Made by a program: the position numbers and the translations under genes. Below are positions 22,359-34,533 of a stretch of DNA of 64,000 nucleotides, piece after piece. The DNA comes from Ampelomyces quisqualis (Eukaryota; Ascomycota; Dothideomycetes; Pleosporales; Phaeosphaeriaceae), in assembly GCA_018398575.1 (NCBI GenBank), contig JAGTXZ010000008.1, forward strand, positions 682,001 through 746,000, written 5' to 3'. The notes below the pieces were generated by a model, which had not been told where the DNA came from, did not search any database, and was given only the letters and a program-made list of their open reading frames with translations. Each line of letters starts with the position of its first letter. The stretch's first letter is position 1.

Positions 22359-25004
22359 CTACAAGACCAAAAGGCCAGCAGCGATGACAGCGAACAGACC
22401 AGTCATACCAGCACCAACGTGGCTGGCGGCGCCTGTGAACTGGGCTGGAGGGGTATAGGTGGTAGGCTTGGTTGGTACACCAGTGCCAGTGGGCTTTGTG
22501 GGAGGAGGAACCGCGCCGCTGCCGGTGGGCTTGACGGGGTATGGGTTGGTTCCATTGTGGGCGGGAGCAGATGGGTATGGCACGGGAGCGACGGGGACGG
22601 GGGTCTTGGTAATGTAGACGATTTCGATCGTGGTGGAACCAGCGGGGACCTCGTGCTTCTTGGGTACGTCGGGGTAGGAAGGCTTGTCGCTGCCGAGGCT
22701 GGGAGTTGATGGCTTAGCGGGTGTCTGGGGGTACTCGCCACCGGGGCTGGGGCTGGAAGGCTTAGCAGGGTGGGTGGGGACGCTGGGAACGTTGGTAGCG
22801 GGAGTTGCGGGCTTGGTGATGGTGTAGGTCACGACGGAAGGACCGCACTTGTGGCAGACGTAGGTGGAGGTTACAGAGTCGCCCTGGCACTTGTTGCAGA
22901 CAGTCTGGGTGACAGTCTCAGTCTTGGTGGTAATACCGGTCTCGCAAGAGTCGACGTATGTGGTGGTGATGGTTTTCACGGTGGAGGTACCTGGGTAAGA
23001 TGGATAGTCTTTTTCAGGAGCGCTAGTGACCGAGGGAGGGTACTCGTATCCGTGTCCCGGAGTGGATGAAGGAGCTCCGTAAACGGGAGCAGAGCTAGAA
23101 GAAGCACCGTAGACTGGGTAGCCAGGAGCAGACGAAGCTCCGTAGACGGGAGCCGAGAAGCTGGGGGCAACAGTCGAGGAGCTGCAAGAAGTGGTAGCGT
23201 TTCCAACGGGGTAGTAGACGCTAGAGGCCGATGATAGGTAGCTCAGAGTCTCGCTTGAGTGGGGGTACAGCTTGGAGATATCTGCTGGGTAGACGATCGA
23301 GGGAGTGGCGGTACCAGTAGGGTAAGGAGTGTAGGTGACATTTCCAGATGGGCGGGGAACGGAGGTGCTGCTCACTTCGTAAACCAAGCTGGAGATGTGG
23401 ACGGAGCTGGACGCAGATGGAGAGCTTGAAACGTGGACGGAGCTTGAGGCTGAAGCGGGTGCAGAGCTGGAGACATCAACAGAACTGGACGCCGAGGTAG
23501 AGCTAGAAACGTGAACCGAGGTGGAGACGTGGGCAGAGCTGGACGCCAAGGCAGAGCTGGACGCCAAGGCAGAGCTGGAGACAGAGGCAGAGCTGGAGAC
23601 AGAGGCAGAGCTGAACGCCAAGGCAGAGCTGGAGACAGAGGCAGAGCTGGAGACAGAGGCAGAGCTGGACGCCAAGGCAGAGCTGGAGACATGAACAGAG
23701 CTGGACGCCGAGATAAAGCTGGAGACAGAGGCAGAGCTAGACGCCAAGGCAGAGCTGGACGCGGAGGCAGAGCTAGAGACGTGGACAGAGCTTGAAGCAG
23801 AAGCTGACGCGGAGCTGCTTGGGTGAACAGAGCTCGAAGCAGAGGAAGACACTGGGGTGGATGAGGCAATGGATGAAGAAGCAACGGTGGAGGAAGATAC
23901 AATCGAAGAGCTGGAGGTAATGCAGTTGGCAGGCTTGAACTTGTCGCGGAAAGTTCCGTTGAGGATAGCCTTCATCCAGCTACCGTAGTTGCCGCAGTTG
24001 ATCTCGTTGTCCCTCGAGCGCTTGTCCTCCCAGAGCATGATACCGCCAAACTTGCTGGGGTATGCTTGCTTCCACTGGTTCGCCAGAGTGTATGCTTCGT
24101 TGGGGGAAAGGTAGTGATCTGGGTAGGAAGGAGCAGCAGCTGGGCTAGCGGGCAGGCCAATGTAAAGCTTGACACCTTGGTTAAACGAGTTTGCTTGGAG
24201 CCAATCGGCCCATTTCTTGAAGGAAAATCCTTCCACGTTGTTTGGCTCAGAAATTCCCGCCCTGGCAGAGCACTTTGGGGTGTTGTAGAACTGAGTGAAG
24301 ATCATGTCGAAGGGCGCGCCCTTGATAGCATCAGCGAGACGAACATCAGGGACCTCGCACTGGGGAGCCGCAGAGATGAGAAGGCTAGGCTGGATGGCCT
24401 TGAGCTGGTTCACGAAGTAGGCGTAGTGGGCCTTGATGTCATCTGGGCGAGGAACGTTCTTCACCTCAGCTTCGAGATCAAGGTCGAAACCATCCACGAA
24501 AGAGTCGCCAAAAGGACGGGGACCATTCTTTGCGGTCCATGCTGGCGTGACAGGTCCGAATGCTCCCATGAGGAATTCGGCAGTGTACTTGGCAACTGCC
24601 TCAGAAGGAAAATAGTAGCTTGTGGGCTCACCTCCGCCAAGAGAAAGCAGGACCTTCTTGCCGTTCTTTTGGCAGAGCTTGATTCCACTCTCGATGCTGG
24701 GGCAAGTCCTCAAGAGTTTCTTGTCCTGTGTGGAGTCCGTAGGATGCTTGTAGTAGTCATAGCATGCATTGCCGAAGTTTGTGGCCGGCCAGTCTCCAAT
24801 CTTCGCCGGAAAGCCGTTGACGAAAGCGACGTTGACCACATCAATGGATTCATCAGCGCAGGCGGTTGTGAGAGGGGCCTGGTCAGGTCCCTGTCCCCAG
24901 TACATGGCAACATTAGCGGTAGAGCCAGCATTGAATGCTGCGTTTGCGGTCGAGGCAAGGAGCGTCACCGCAGCTGCGGCACGCGAAATGGTGGATGGAG
25001 ACAT
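22359..25004 (-). CDS. GPI-anchored GH18 chitinase with Ser-rich repeats (class III type)
   Basis: An 881-residue secreted endochitinase, acting on cell-wall chitin. The start at 25004 (MSPSTISRAAAAVTLL) gives a signal peptide cleaved after STANA. The upstream open frame to 25106 would bury that signal, so I reject it. The GH18 barrel spans about 26-390. Its catalytic motif is DGFDLDLE (171-178, acid Glu178), with MYWGQGP early and IFTQFYNTP later. From about 390 to 590 is a Ser/Ala/Val repeat zone. A Pro/Thr-rich and Cys-containing region (TTTYVDSCETG, CNKCQGD, CHKCGP) follows. The C-terminal GAASHVGAGMTGLFAVIAAG is a GPI signal. The architecture matches wall-bound chitinases such as the Cts1/ChiA type. 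Single exon. Confidence 0.95.
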   Translation of the reverse strand: MSPSTISRAAAAVTLLASTANAAFNAGSTANVAMYWGQGPDQAPLTTACADESIDVVNVAFVNGFPAKIGDWPATNFGNACYDYYKHPTDSTQDKKLLRTCPSIESGIKLCQKNGKKVLLSLGGGEPTSYYFPSEAVAKYTAEFLMGAFGPVTPAWTAKNGPRPFGDSFVDGFDLDLEAEVKNVPRPDDIKAHYAYFVNQLKAIQPSLLISAAPQCEVPDVRLADAIKGAPFDMIFTQFYNTPKCSARAGISEPNNVEGFSFKKWADWLQANSFNQGVKLYIGLPASPAAAPSYPDHYLSPNEAYTLANQWKQAYPSKFGGIMLWEDKRSRDNEINCGNYGSWMKAILNGTFRDKFKPANCITSSSSIVSSSTVASSSIASSTPVSSSASSSVHPSSSASASASSSVHVSSSASASSSALASSSASVSSFISASSSVHVSSSALASSSASVSSSASVSSSALAFSSASVSSSASVSSSALASSSALASSSAHVSTSVHVSSSTSASSSVDVSSSAPASASSSVHVSSSPSASSSVHISSLVYEVSSTSVPRPSGNVTYTPYPTGTATPSIVYPADISKLYPHSSETLSYLSSASSVYYPVGNATTSCSSSTVAPSFSAPVYGASSAPGYPVYGASSSSAPVYGAPSSTPGHGYEYPPSVTSAPEKDYPSYPGTSTVKTITTTYVDSCETGITTKTETVTQTVCNKCQGDSVTSTYVCHKCGPSVVTYTITKPATPATNVPSVPTHPAKPSSPSPGGEYPQTPAKPSTPSLGSDKPSYPDVPKKHEVPAGSTTIEIVYITKTPVPVAPVPYPSAPAHNGTNPYPVKPTGSGAVPPPTKPTGTGVPTKPTTYTPPAQFTGAASHVGAGMTGLFAVIAAGLLVL
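23478..23830. repeat. 18-bp coding minisatellite in the chitinase
   Basis: On the plus strand two related 18-mers, GAGCTGGACGCCAAGGCA and GAGCTGGAGACAGAGGCA, alternate about 15-18 times. They encode six-residue units of the form (A/V)SSSA(L/S) on the minus strand. Being a multiple of three, copy number can change without a frameshift. Confidence 0.85.
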
Positions 25005-28000
25005 GATTACGGGATTATATAATAACGCGAATAGGCGGCGGATGGAGGAACGGCTCGAAGCCAGTAAAGATCGTGATGAGTGAGCGGACTCAACGAAAGG
25101 ACGCAAGCAAAAACTCGCAATTAGGGTAGGCCTCGAAAGAGTGACTAGGAAAGTACTGGAGAGCAGTGTGAATTAAAAGAAGAAAAGACATGGGAAATTA
25201 CAACATATCTAGTCCACAAGCAGCTGCAGTTGTACCTGCATGGCGAACCGGGGGCGTGATTGTGCCGTCTGTTGGTACGAAGCCATCACGCAGGAGGCGG
25301 CAGAGCCACCTGGACTCGCGGTATATAGAACCTGTCTTTGAATTATGCCAGACGCAAGTAGAAAGTAGCGCGCCGTAAGTCACTACCATTGGTGGAACGA
25401 CCTTTGACCTAACTCTTCAGGGAATAACAGTCGGACTATGGCGTTCAGGCACAGTGCATCAACGAAGCGCTAGGCTTGAAGTTGGCGTCCGTGGCAACGC
25501 TTAACTGTGACGCCTTGCTAGGTTGTATCGACCGGTGAGTCGCCCGTGATAAAGTATCGATAAAATTATTTCGGCTAAAGGTTGGTTTGCTGACCGCAGC
25601 ACCGAGTTTGGGTGAGCATCAAGGAAGGTCCAGGCCATGGCCCGAGCCCGGTGAGACGGCCAGAGTCTCCGGGGGTGTAGTCGTCTTGAAACATTGATGC
25701 CAAAAAGTCCTCCTGAAGACACATTGTGGCGCTGTTCTCTCCTGAGTTCGTAGTTGGCTGTCTAGGGGGATCCACGAAGAGCTCCTCAGAACTGCGGCAA
25801 GTATAGCGTTGATACCACGGCGGCGGTGGCTGACTGCAGGATCCATTCTGGTGGCCACGAACCTTTTGTCTCATCCTGACAAGGTATAGTACGAGCAGTC
25901 GAAGTGGACTGGTGATGAGAAGGGGTGCTCCACCTCGGCTACGGAACGATGCTGCCTGGCGAGATCGATGTCAGGGGAACAGCGCCATCCATTCCGCATT
26001 CGGACGGGAGCCCAAAACCTCGGCCCCTATCCGCTGCACGCGAACATGTTCGAAGAATTGTGTCACGGAAGCCTTCCATATTCAAGTTTCAAGTCGCGAC
26101 AATGGCACCCAAAATGGCTGGCTTGATCATGTGCAGCTGGTCATGCGCTTTGCCATGGAAGCTCAACTGTTGGCGACCCCATTCTGCAATCTCACGATGC
26201 GGGTCAAGTCTCAAGTCCTATTTTCAGACCCTCAGGAATCAGTATTGCTTTTAACCGCTTCGCCTCAGTGACTGGTCTCCGACCAGCGGCGCTCCGGCGG
26301 GTGGCCTCACAAGATCCCACGCGCCCACTCGCGCGAACCACCACAAGATTCGGCTTGGCCAAGCTTGCCGGGCAAGGGCAATTTTTCAACAAACGCCATT
26401 TCCATATTCCGAAAGTTTGCTAGCACTGTTCGAGTCAGTACTTCTGGTCCTCCCATATTGTGAGGATTTGCGGGTGCCGCAGGCCAATCTCAAGTATACA
26501 ACATCAATGATGAATCAATCAAGGCTTTGTCGCTAGCATCATGATAGAGGCAGGTACTCTCCACACTGCTCCTTACATTACATGTGCCTTACTGCCATGA
26601 TGTGCAGCCCTACGACATGGCTGCAGATAATCGAGGATCATGACCCTTCTTGGTGTCGATCTTCATCACAATTGCCGACTTTGGGTTTCGCTCTACATAA
26701 GGTTGTCGTTCAAGCTTGTTTGCACTTCTGCTGGTTCTCCACCGCGGACAAAGTCTATCCATGACTCCATGAGCTAGTCTGGCGTCGTGGATCAACGTTT
26801 TTCGTCCTCACAGTAGTGTTCATACACATTGTTTCCTGTCTCGTCTTCCGCGTCGGATTGATTCTGCCATCGCGCAATCATTTCCCCATATCTTTGTCAA
26901 TTAGAGAGTTATCGAGTTCTGGGTGTCGCCGTGTAGTAGCCCCTTTGCATGAATTTGTCGTTGTGGCCATGGCAGAGCTGACAAAGTCCGAGAGGATGCT
27001 ACGTCCTTGACCCAAGTTAGATGATTCGAAACTGAATGTAAAATACCTCCTAGGATAGCAGAAGTCTGCACTCATCTTTTGCTGTAATGAAGTGCCATTT
27101 CTCATCCGGCACTCAAGTCTTTACACGCCTCTGATTCTCGTCGTCCTATAGCCGTCCATTCGCGTTCTAATAAGCATTTCGACGATTATTATAGTCTTTT
27201 CGTACATAGGTAATGCCTTAAGAATGCCCAACTTCAGTTTCAGCTGAGATTTAAAGAGTGCGATATCCTTTGTCCCATCTCTCAAATTTGATACGGCTTC
27301 AGCGCTCATTGTTCCCGGCGTGCGATCGCTCGCCAGAAATGTTCGAAGATGGGTACTTGGGCTACGGCGGCGTGTGATTCAGTGTAGGATCCCGGGGCAA
27401 TGGGTCGGGGTCATGATGTTCAATGGACGTTGTGGAAGTCGCGCGCACCGGCGGGGTTTCGCAGCGTAGCCGTCTACCTAACCCTACGCGAACCTCGTTC
27501 TACGCTCCATGAAATGTGGAGAGGCTACAACGTAGGGCGAAGTAAATGCTGGAGCTCAGAAAGTCCACTGAATAACTCCTCGTATAGAAATCTCACATTA
27601 CCACCACCTCGGTCATCTTAATGGTCGACCTGTTCGCTGTCATCCGTCTCCTGGGCTTCGATCCCATCAAAGATACGATCGCGAGGGACTTGCGCGGGGA
27701 GTACAAAGTCGTGGCGGCCGTAGAGCCACCTACAGAGGCCGGTCGCGCGGTCATCGAGAAGGGGGGCGACTACAAGCCGCTGCAGCCTGGAGAGAGCCTT
27801 TGGAATGGAGGTATCAGCCGTAGACGCCGCGAAAACATCATCGGCAGATGGGCCTAGTGCGGGATCATGATAGCTACGGCGCGTAGTCGAAGATTAGTGG
27901 TGGATAGGATGATGGATCTTGGAGGATGCATAGTCGTAGTTGGGCAGTTGACATGAATTGTCTTTCTAGCCCTTGTCCGTGGCATGTGAGGACGATTCTG

Positions 28001-30053
28001 ACAACGTGTAGATCTCGCAGAGCTCAGCCGAATGTTTGTATGTATTCAAGTAGACTGCATACCCAAGCTCTGAGCATGTGCTTCTCTGACAGATCGTTTG
28101 CGTTTCATTGGCATTTCGCTACCGGATGTGCGATGGAAGCAAATGCCATTCCACGTTCAGCAGCTCCACATGCTGCTCAACGCCTCACTCCATAGTATTC
28201 GGTCTTCGGCTGAGATCCGAGGACTGCAAGCTTTGTATTGGCAAACATGTGATATGATGTCGCATAATTTCCGGGAAGTGGCTATCGATTACTGCTCGAC
28301 AATCGCGGTGCACGAGAGTTTCATGTGCATAGACTCTTGCACGTACTGTACTGCCGAAGGTCACTTGGTGATAGCGGCGTATACATGCATGCCTCTCTGT
28401 GTCTGATAGTCAGCTGTGTTTGCATGCATGCCTCTCTGCTGTGTCTGACAGTCATCTTCTTTGCATCAGCCGGGCATCCCTCCCCTGGCAGCTTTTGCGT
28501 GTTGCATGTGCATAAAAGAGCGATGCATGGATTGCAGGACAGGCTTGAGCATAGAAAGATGTCGTTCCATGTGCCGCCATGTGCCGCCTCAGTCGATTTC
28601 ATCCAGAGCATGTGCTGGGCTTGGATGGCGCCGCTGCTCGAGGCGATGAGTGGCGTATGTCGGCGATGATGCTGATGCAATACTCGCACAAACGTTCCGC
28701 TACTGTAAGAGCACTCCTCGTGCAGCTCGTGATTGATCTGTACGTGGGGCGATGGAGATATCGAAGTGCGATGGTGGTGGAATGGGCGTCGAGTGGGCGC
28801 AAAGTCTTTTTGAACATGCTCTCCGCAGCGCCCCTAGCCGCTCTAGTCGCCTGCATCATTGCGCAGGACTATATTCGCATGCAGTTCCGCAAGTATCATG
28901 CATTCTATCAGTGGCATAAGCTATCACTGCAGCGCGTAATCAGTCTGGAGAGAGCACCAGAGTGTAGCGAGCATGGCTAAGCTCCAGGGCCGCCATCGAA
29001 CCAATGCGCACGCCATCTGTATCTGGCGTAGTGCAAGGAACCACATGTCTTCTGTCATCGCCACGCCTCTTGCTTTGCTACACGATCCTACACAATCGCA
29101 GCATCACCGGGCTTCGTAGACAGAACATGCATCCCACTGTTGAGCATGAAGACGTTGGTTATTTTGTATACCGTGAGATCTTCGAACCGTGACGGGCGTG
29201 GACATCGCAGCATCTATCATTCTGGGCATTGCGTAGTATTTCCCACATGCTTGTCTCTGGTCATCGCCGAAAACATGCAATTGGAACAGTCATTCAACTC
29301 CATAACAAACATGAGAAGACGAATGACAATGCACGGTTTGTGTATCAGACTGCTCAACGCAGTCTTGTTATGGGCATAGGTGGCATGCATCTGCATATCT
29401 CAGAGCTCTTGTCTTTAAGCAAAGCTTACTCCATCATGGTTACAGGTGGTGCCGTTTTTGCGCCCTATGTAGCACACATTGAACATGACCAGAAGGCGGA
29501 AAGGTGAGATCGCCTGGCAGGCATGCTATCTTTTCGATCTTATTCCGCTCCTCTCCTTCCGTTTCCCTCATCATTGTCGCAGGTTCCCTCAAGATCAATA
29601 CTCCTTACTCGTCGAGCTTACCTCTCTCACATCCGCGGAGGCTCATCCATTTCCACTTGGCGCTGAATTACTCCCTCAATGATCTCACCTGTGGGCCAAG
29701 GTAAGAGTACACCGGCTGCCTCGTTGCGCTTGCAACCGTCACATAAACGTGCCTGCTCTCCTGCACCTCACTCAAGCCGTTCTGAACTGTCTTTCTTCCC
29801 TCAAATTCACTTCGACTTCCACCCACAGAACCTTCTGGTCCATCAGTCCTTACGACTGCTATTCGCCGTCGCCGTCGCCGTCAAAGCTTGCCTTGGCAAC
29901 ACTAGCGCGTCCTCAGCAGCACCTTCCCTCCCTCTAGGTAAACGCCAATACTTTGTCCGCTGAGATTTCCAACAACCCCGCCTGTCCCATATCGGCGTGC
30001 TTGAAATCAACTCTCCTCAACCCATTCTTTCGCTGCAACTCACGTTGCCTGTC
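25005..30053. other. 5-kb gene-poor region
   Basis: The largest gene desert outside the transposon. Frames of 60-133 codons are scattered on both strands. The most protein-like are 27621-27857 (+, 78 codons, MVDLFAVIRLLGFDPIKDT) and 25575-25874 (-, 99 codons), but neither has a known domain, so I annotate none. A small tandem duplication lies at 28384-28454. From about 29500 the sequence becomes CT-rich, probably the promoter and leader of the DEAD-box gene. Confidence 0.4.
28384..28454. repeat. Local tandem duplication of about 30-39 bp
   Basis: CATGCATGCCTCTCTG followed by (CT)GTGTCTGA(T/C)AGTCA occurs twice, at 28384-28412 and 28423-28454. The copies differ by one CT insertion and one transition. 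Intergenic. Confidence 0.75.
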
Positions 30054-32225
30054 ATGTCTGACGCTGGTTCCAATCCTGGCCTCGATGAGGCTGCTCTCGC
30101 TCGCAAGCAGCAGCTTGCCGAGAATCTCGCCATCGCAAAGGCAGCTGGCTGGCAAAAGCCCATCCCTTTCAACTACGACGCCGCTTCTGGTGAACAAGGT
30201 GGCCCCGACGAGACCCGCAACAGTGCAGCCTGGCTGTCTGATGCAGCCATCTACGCCTGGGACGACGAGTTCGGCGAGATTGGTGAGCCCAATCCAGAGC
30301 TAGAAAAGATGCTGTTCGACGACGAAAATCTTCAGCGTGCTGGAGGTGCTATCAAGGCGCTCTCTTTCGACGTCAATGTGGAGGGCCCCGAGCGTGTTCC
30401 GCCTGTCCGCGAGGTAAGTTATATGTATCTGAACTGATGATACTCGCGCTAATTGCACCTAGTTCAACGATGCTGGTCTGCATCCCGCCATGCTCCAGAA
30501 CGTCAAGTTGTGCAAGTATGAGTTTCCCACACCCATTCAAGCGTACTGTATTCCCGCCGTCCTGACAGGACATGACGTCGTCGCAGTTGCGCAGACTGGT
30601 AAGTCACTTTGATCCTAGATTTCTGCCACGTTGCACTGACACACCATCAGGTTCCGGCAAGACTGCAGCCTTCCTTATCCCCATCCTCTCGAAGCTCATG
30701 GGCAAGGCCCGCCAGCTTGCTGCGCCTCGTCCCAACCCCGGCCGCTACAATGCAGCAACTGACCGCGTTCGCGCTGAGCCATTGGTGCTTGTCGTCTGCC
30801 CAACTCGCGAGCTTGCGTGCCAGATCTTCGACGAGGCTCGTCGTCTATGCTATCGTACCATGTTGCGTCCCGCCGTCATCTACGGAGGTGCGCCTTCCAG
30901 GAACCAGCGCGAGCAGCTGGAGATGGGCTGCGACATTCTCATCGCCACCCCCGGTCGTCTGATGGATTTCATGCAGAACCCCAAGTTACTGTCACTGGCG
31001 CGTCTCAAGTAGGTTGAATCTTCTTCCGTCCACCTACCACAAATCTGACAAACCCAGGTTCACTGTCATTGATGAGGCTGACGAGCTTCTCTCTGCTGGT
31101 TGGGAGGAGGCCATGGAGAAGATCTTCCAGGGTGGAGGTACGCGTAGTTTCTTTTCCTACCTCCTTTTCGCTTCGTCTCACATAATTTTCAGATGTCAAC
31201 GGCGATGCCGACCACACCTACTTGATGTTCTCCGCAACCTTTCCCAAGTCTGCCCGTCGTCTTGCAAAGGACTACATGGAGGAGGACACGATCAAGATCA
31301 AGGTATTTTTTTCCTGCAATTGTCTGACAAACTCCCAGGCGGGTAGTTCGCTCATTGCGAGCTATCGCAGGGTTTCCCTACCGTACTTGTTGACTAACGC
31401 GCGCTAGGTCGGACGTGTTGGCAGCACACATGAAAACATCAAGCAGCAGATCATCTACGTCAACGAGAGCGAGAAGAACCAGGCCTTGTTCGACCTCATC
31501 TTCTCGAGCGAGCCACAGCGCATCTTGATCTTCACCAACTCCAAGATGAAGTGCGACATGGTCGACGACTATCTCTACAACAAGGGCCTACCCGTCACTT
31601 CGATCCACTCCGATCGTACGCAGCGTGAGCGTGAAGATGCTCTGTAAGTGCCCGGACTCTATATTGGAGCTTTGCTAATATGTTCAGCCGCGCCTTCCGC
31701 ACCGCCCGATGCCCCATTATGGTGGCTACAGGTGTTACTGCCCGTGGTCTCGACGTCGCCAACGTCAAGCTTGTCGTCAACTACGATCTGCCCTCAACTC
31801 AGCATGACGGCATCACCGAGTACATCCACCGAATCGGTCGCACTGCTCGCATTGGCAACGAGGGTCGAGCTACATCCTTCTATAACGAGCGCAACGAGGA
31901 TCTGGGCGAAGATCTCTGCAAGATCTTGATCGAGTCCAAGCAGGAGATCCCCGACTTCCTAGAGCAATTCAAGCCCGAGGACCCTGAGAACATCAACTGG
32001 CATGACGGTACCGACGATGAGTCTGACGACGGTCTTGGTGGTGGCTTCGGCGGTGACGCTGGCGGCTTCGATGGTGATACCGGCGGCTTCGGCGGAGGTG
32101 ATACCGGCGGCTTCGGCGGAGGTGATACCGGCGGCTTCGGTGGAGGCGATGCTGGCGGCTTCAATGCCGACGGTGGTCATGGCGATTTCTCTGCCGACTC
32201 GACCAACAAGGTTGATGCATGGTAG
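30054..32225 (+). CDS. DEAD-box RNA helicase, Ded1/DDX3-Vasa-like
   Basis: A 605-residue ATP-dependent RNA helicase. Seven exons: 30054-30413, 30463-30598, 30651-31008, 31058-31137, 31193-31302, 31408-31643 and 31688-32225. All introns are GT-AG, of 44-105 nt. The motifs are in order: Q-motif region FPTPIQ, AQTGSGKT (about 162-169), PTRELA, TPGRL, DEAD (290-293), SAT (325-327), ARGLD (445-449) and HRIGRTAR (474-481). The last differs from the usual HRIGRTGR. The C-terminus is a run of GDTGGFGGG units (about 545-590). The N-terminal 120 residues contain WDDEFG and are not the standard Ded1 start, so this may be a paralogue beside the essential Ded1. Role in translation or RNP remodelling is inferred from family only. 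Confidence 0.95.
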
Positions 32226-34137
32226 ACGCGATCGCTTACGCGCATGTGAGATGTCGGTCGTGGCTTTTGCCTCTCCATTCTCTACACGACAAGTGCTTTC
32301 TCGGCGTGCTTCTCACGGCTGCACTTTTTCAGCTTCAGACCCATGCTTGGGTTCATTCGGATGACAGTCACGGTTTACGTGCTCATGACTTCTACAGTTG
32401 CCTGACGGTGGTTTGGCCCCTCGCCTTAAGGGGGTCACTACCACCAACCTTGCTGGAACGGGATCACAGTTAGCTAGCACCTACAGGAAAGAATCAGACA
32501 ACATTTGACGACTCATCTTGCTTTGCGAATCGGTTTATATGGTCCACATACTTGTTTCTCAACCTACTAGGTTAGTAACACTTGATCGAGGGTTGTCGTG
32601 CCAGGCAAGTGCAGGCAAGAATTGACAATGTGAGGCAGTACTTTAAATTCTGCTCCCAGGAATGTATTCAAGACAGATTACAGGCCAAGGGTACTTCAGC
32701 GGCACCAAATATAGATCCTATTATAAGTACCAGCCTTGTACAAAGGACGCTGGTCCCCTGCCTAGAGTATACAAGCTTCCGTCCATTGCATCCATGACAG
32801 CTTAGCTGAGGCAATAGTCTACGCACATGATCGATGCCCAACTCGCTCCCGCTACATTCCACTGCCTTGGAAACTTGACACGGAAAGAAGCTTTGCGTCG
32901 AAACCCTTCATCGTCGTAAAGTGTGACGGCATAAATCCCGCCCATGCAAACACTGAACAGCCGTGTTTGCCAGCGATGAAAACCATTCTGATCGTAGGGA
33001 AAAGAAAGAACAAAGCACCGACTTGGACTCGATTACGTTGGAATGATTTCGTGCCTGCGGCTGAGAATGGGAAAGGTTCATGGTTGGTAGTGTTATTGCA
33101 CGCGCTGCAGAACTAGGGCGTTTGTCGTGGATGCTTGGGGGTGGGGGTTTGCTAGCTCAGACGTGGAGATGCTGATACCTATCACTTGTTTGGGAATTCA
33201 ATACGGACATGTGCACTCGCTAGGTACTGTGTGAACGAACCTACCATGTAAGGTTGCTACTGGTCTCACGTCAAGGTAGGGTTTAAAACGAGTCGGGCTG
33301 CAGCGTGTGGCGGGGCTCATGGTGTGTCTGCGCGATTGGGGAGCGCAGGGTATGGCTATGGCGGCATGCTAGAGATGGAGCGTTTAACTGGTAGATGCAT
33401 TGAAATCTCGTGGGAGCCAAAAGCACCATGTGAGATATAGGTTCCTCGGGCGGGTGATGATGGTGGGAAAATGTGATCCGCGACCGGGGCCGTGTCTACT
33501 TACCTACTCTGTGCTCAAGAGGAGCTGGGGTCATGAACGGGCTGTGCAAAATACATAGCACAGCCGTCGTTGGGGGATAGAACAACGAGGTTAGGAGGAG
33601 ACTCATTCGAGTGTGGACAGACCAATTTCTCCTCTCGACTGGATTGGTGGAAATTTTGATTACAGGGTTGGATACTTATCCTACCCATCGAGCAAGATTC
33701 AGCGCGCGCAGTCCGGCAGGAAGGAGGGAAATCGATAAAACGCCGGCGCAGCATTTGAGCGGATGTGGATTGGGTTCGTGTGGTGGTAGTTGGAACTCCG
33801 TATCTACCGTCCAATTGGACAAACGGTGCTTACACACACGTGTGTGCATGGATTAATCGTATCGTGCGACGTGCCAGGACGAGAGGGACAAAGAGCACAC
33901 GCTAACAACTCGCGGGTCTAGATCACGGCCCATGGGGGGGGGGAGAACCCCAGACAGAAGCTGAATGTGCAGTGCACAGTACAGCGTCTTCGCACATTTA
34001 ACGGGATGACAAGAGTTTGTGACAAATCCTGTTCTATCTACCCCAACACGGTATAGTGCAGCTAGAACCAATTTATCAGACAACTTCATTTATTGCAAAG
34101 TGTTGTAAGCACTTGTAGGCTATATCGACAGTGTCGT

Positions 34138-34160
34138 GTTGTTGTTGTTGTTGTTGTTGT
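34138..34160. repeat. (GTT)n microsatellite
   Basis: Seven and two-thirds perfect GTT units in the promoter side of the small membrane-protein gene. Confidence 0.95.
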
Positions 34161-34197
34161 CGTCATACATACCTGAAGCTCACGATAGATCACGATA

Positions 34198-34213
34198 TAC
34201 TCCGTACGGAGTA
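34198..34213. repeat. Perfect 16-bp palindrome TACTCCGTACGGAGTA
   Basis: Identical to its own reverse complement. The half GTACGGAGTA recurs at 38634-38643 and 54825-54834, both intergenic. It could be a protein-binding site or the tip of a small inverted-repeat element. Confidence 0.7.
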
Positions 34214-34533
34214 GATGCTAAGGCATATAAGATATCAAATGCACAGACACTCTTGTGCGGCAGAATCCTAGTTCTTGTTTTATACGTTATATAACATGAA
34301 GCTAAGCTCATTTAAGCAAAATAAAAGACTCTTTGTTATCCCTGTTATCCCGTCGGATGTGCGAAGACGGTGTAGTTGTAGTCTAAATATATCCCACCAT
34401 CGTATCGTGTGTATGTATGTGCGTTCGCACGAGCCCCTGCGGCCCTGCCCCCGCATCCACGGTGTAAGTTTAGTAAGACCGAGTGAAGATATCCCATCAC
34501 TCGGTACGTGAACCATCACTCCCACACAGCACA

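Larger units (their letters stand above)
32226..34533. other. 2.3-kb spacer with simple repeats
   Basis: 3' UTR of the helicase, then a stretch with only short frames. A G run lies at 33936-33944. A GTT microsatellite and a perfect palindrome near 34.2 kb are listed separately. No gene supported. Confidence 0.45.

Noticed and set aside
24066..25022. 318-codon frame antisense to the chitinase catalytic domain
   Set aside because: It mirrors the codon structure of the real gene on the other strand. The chitinase is identified beyond doubt.
31303..31407. The 105-nt helicase intron as another stwintron
   Set aside because: It is longer than its neighbours and contains an internal CCCAG, but removing any inner GT-AG piece does not create a consensus donor or acceptor. 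One intron with a GACTAACG branch point explains it.
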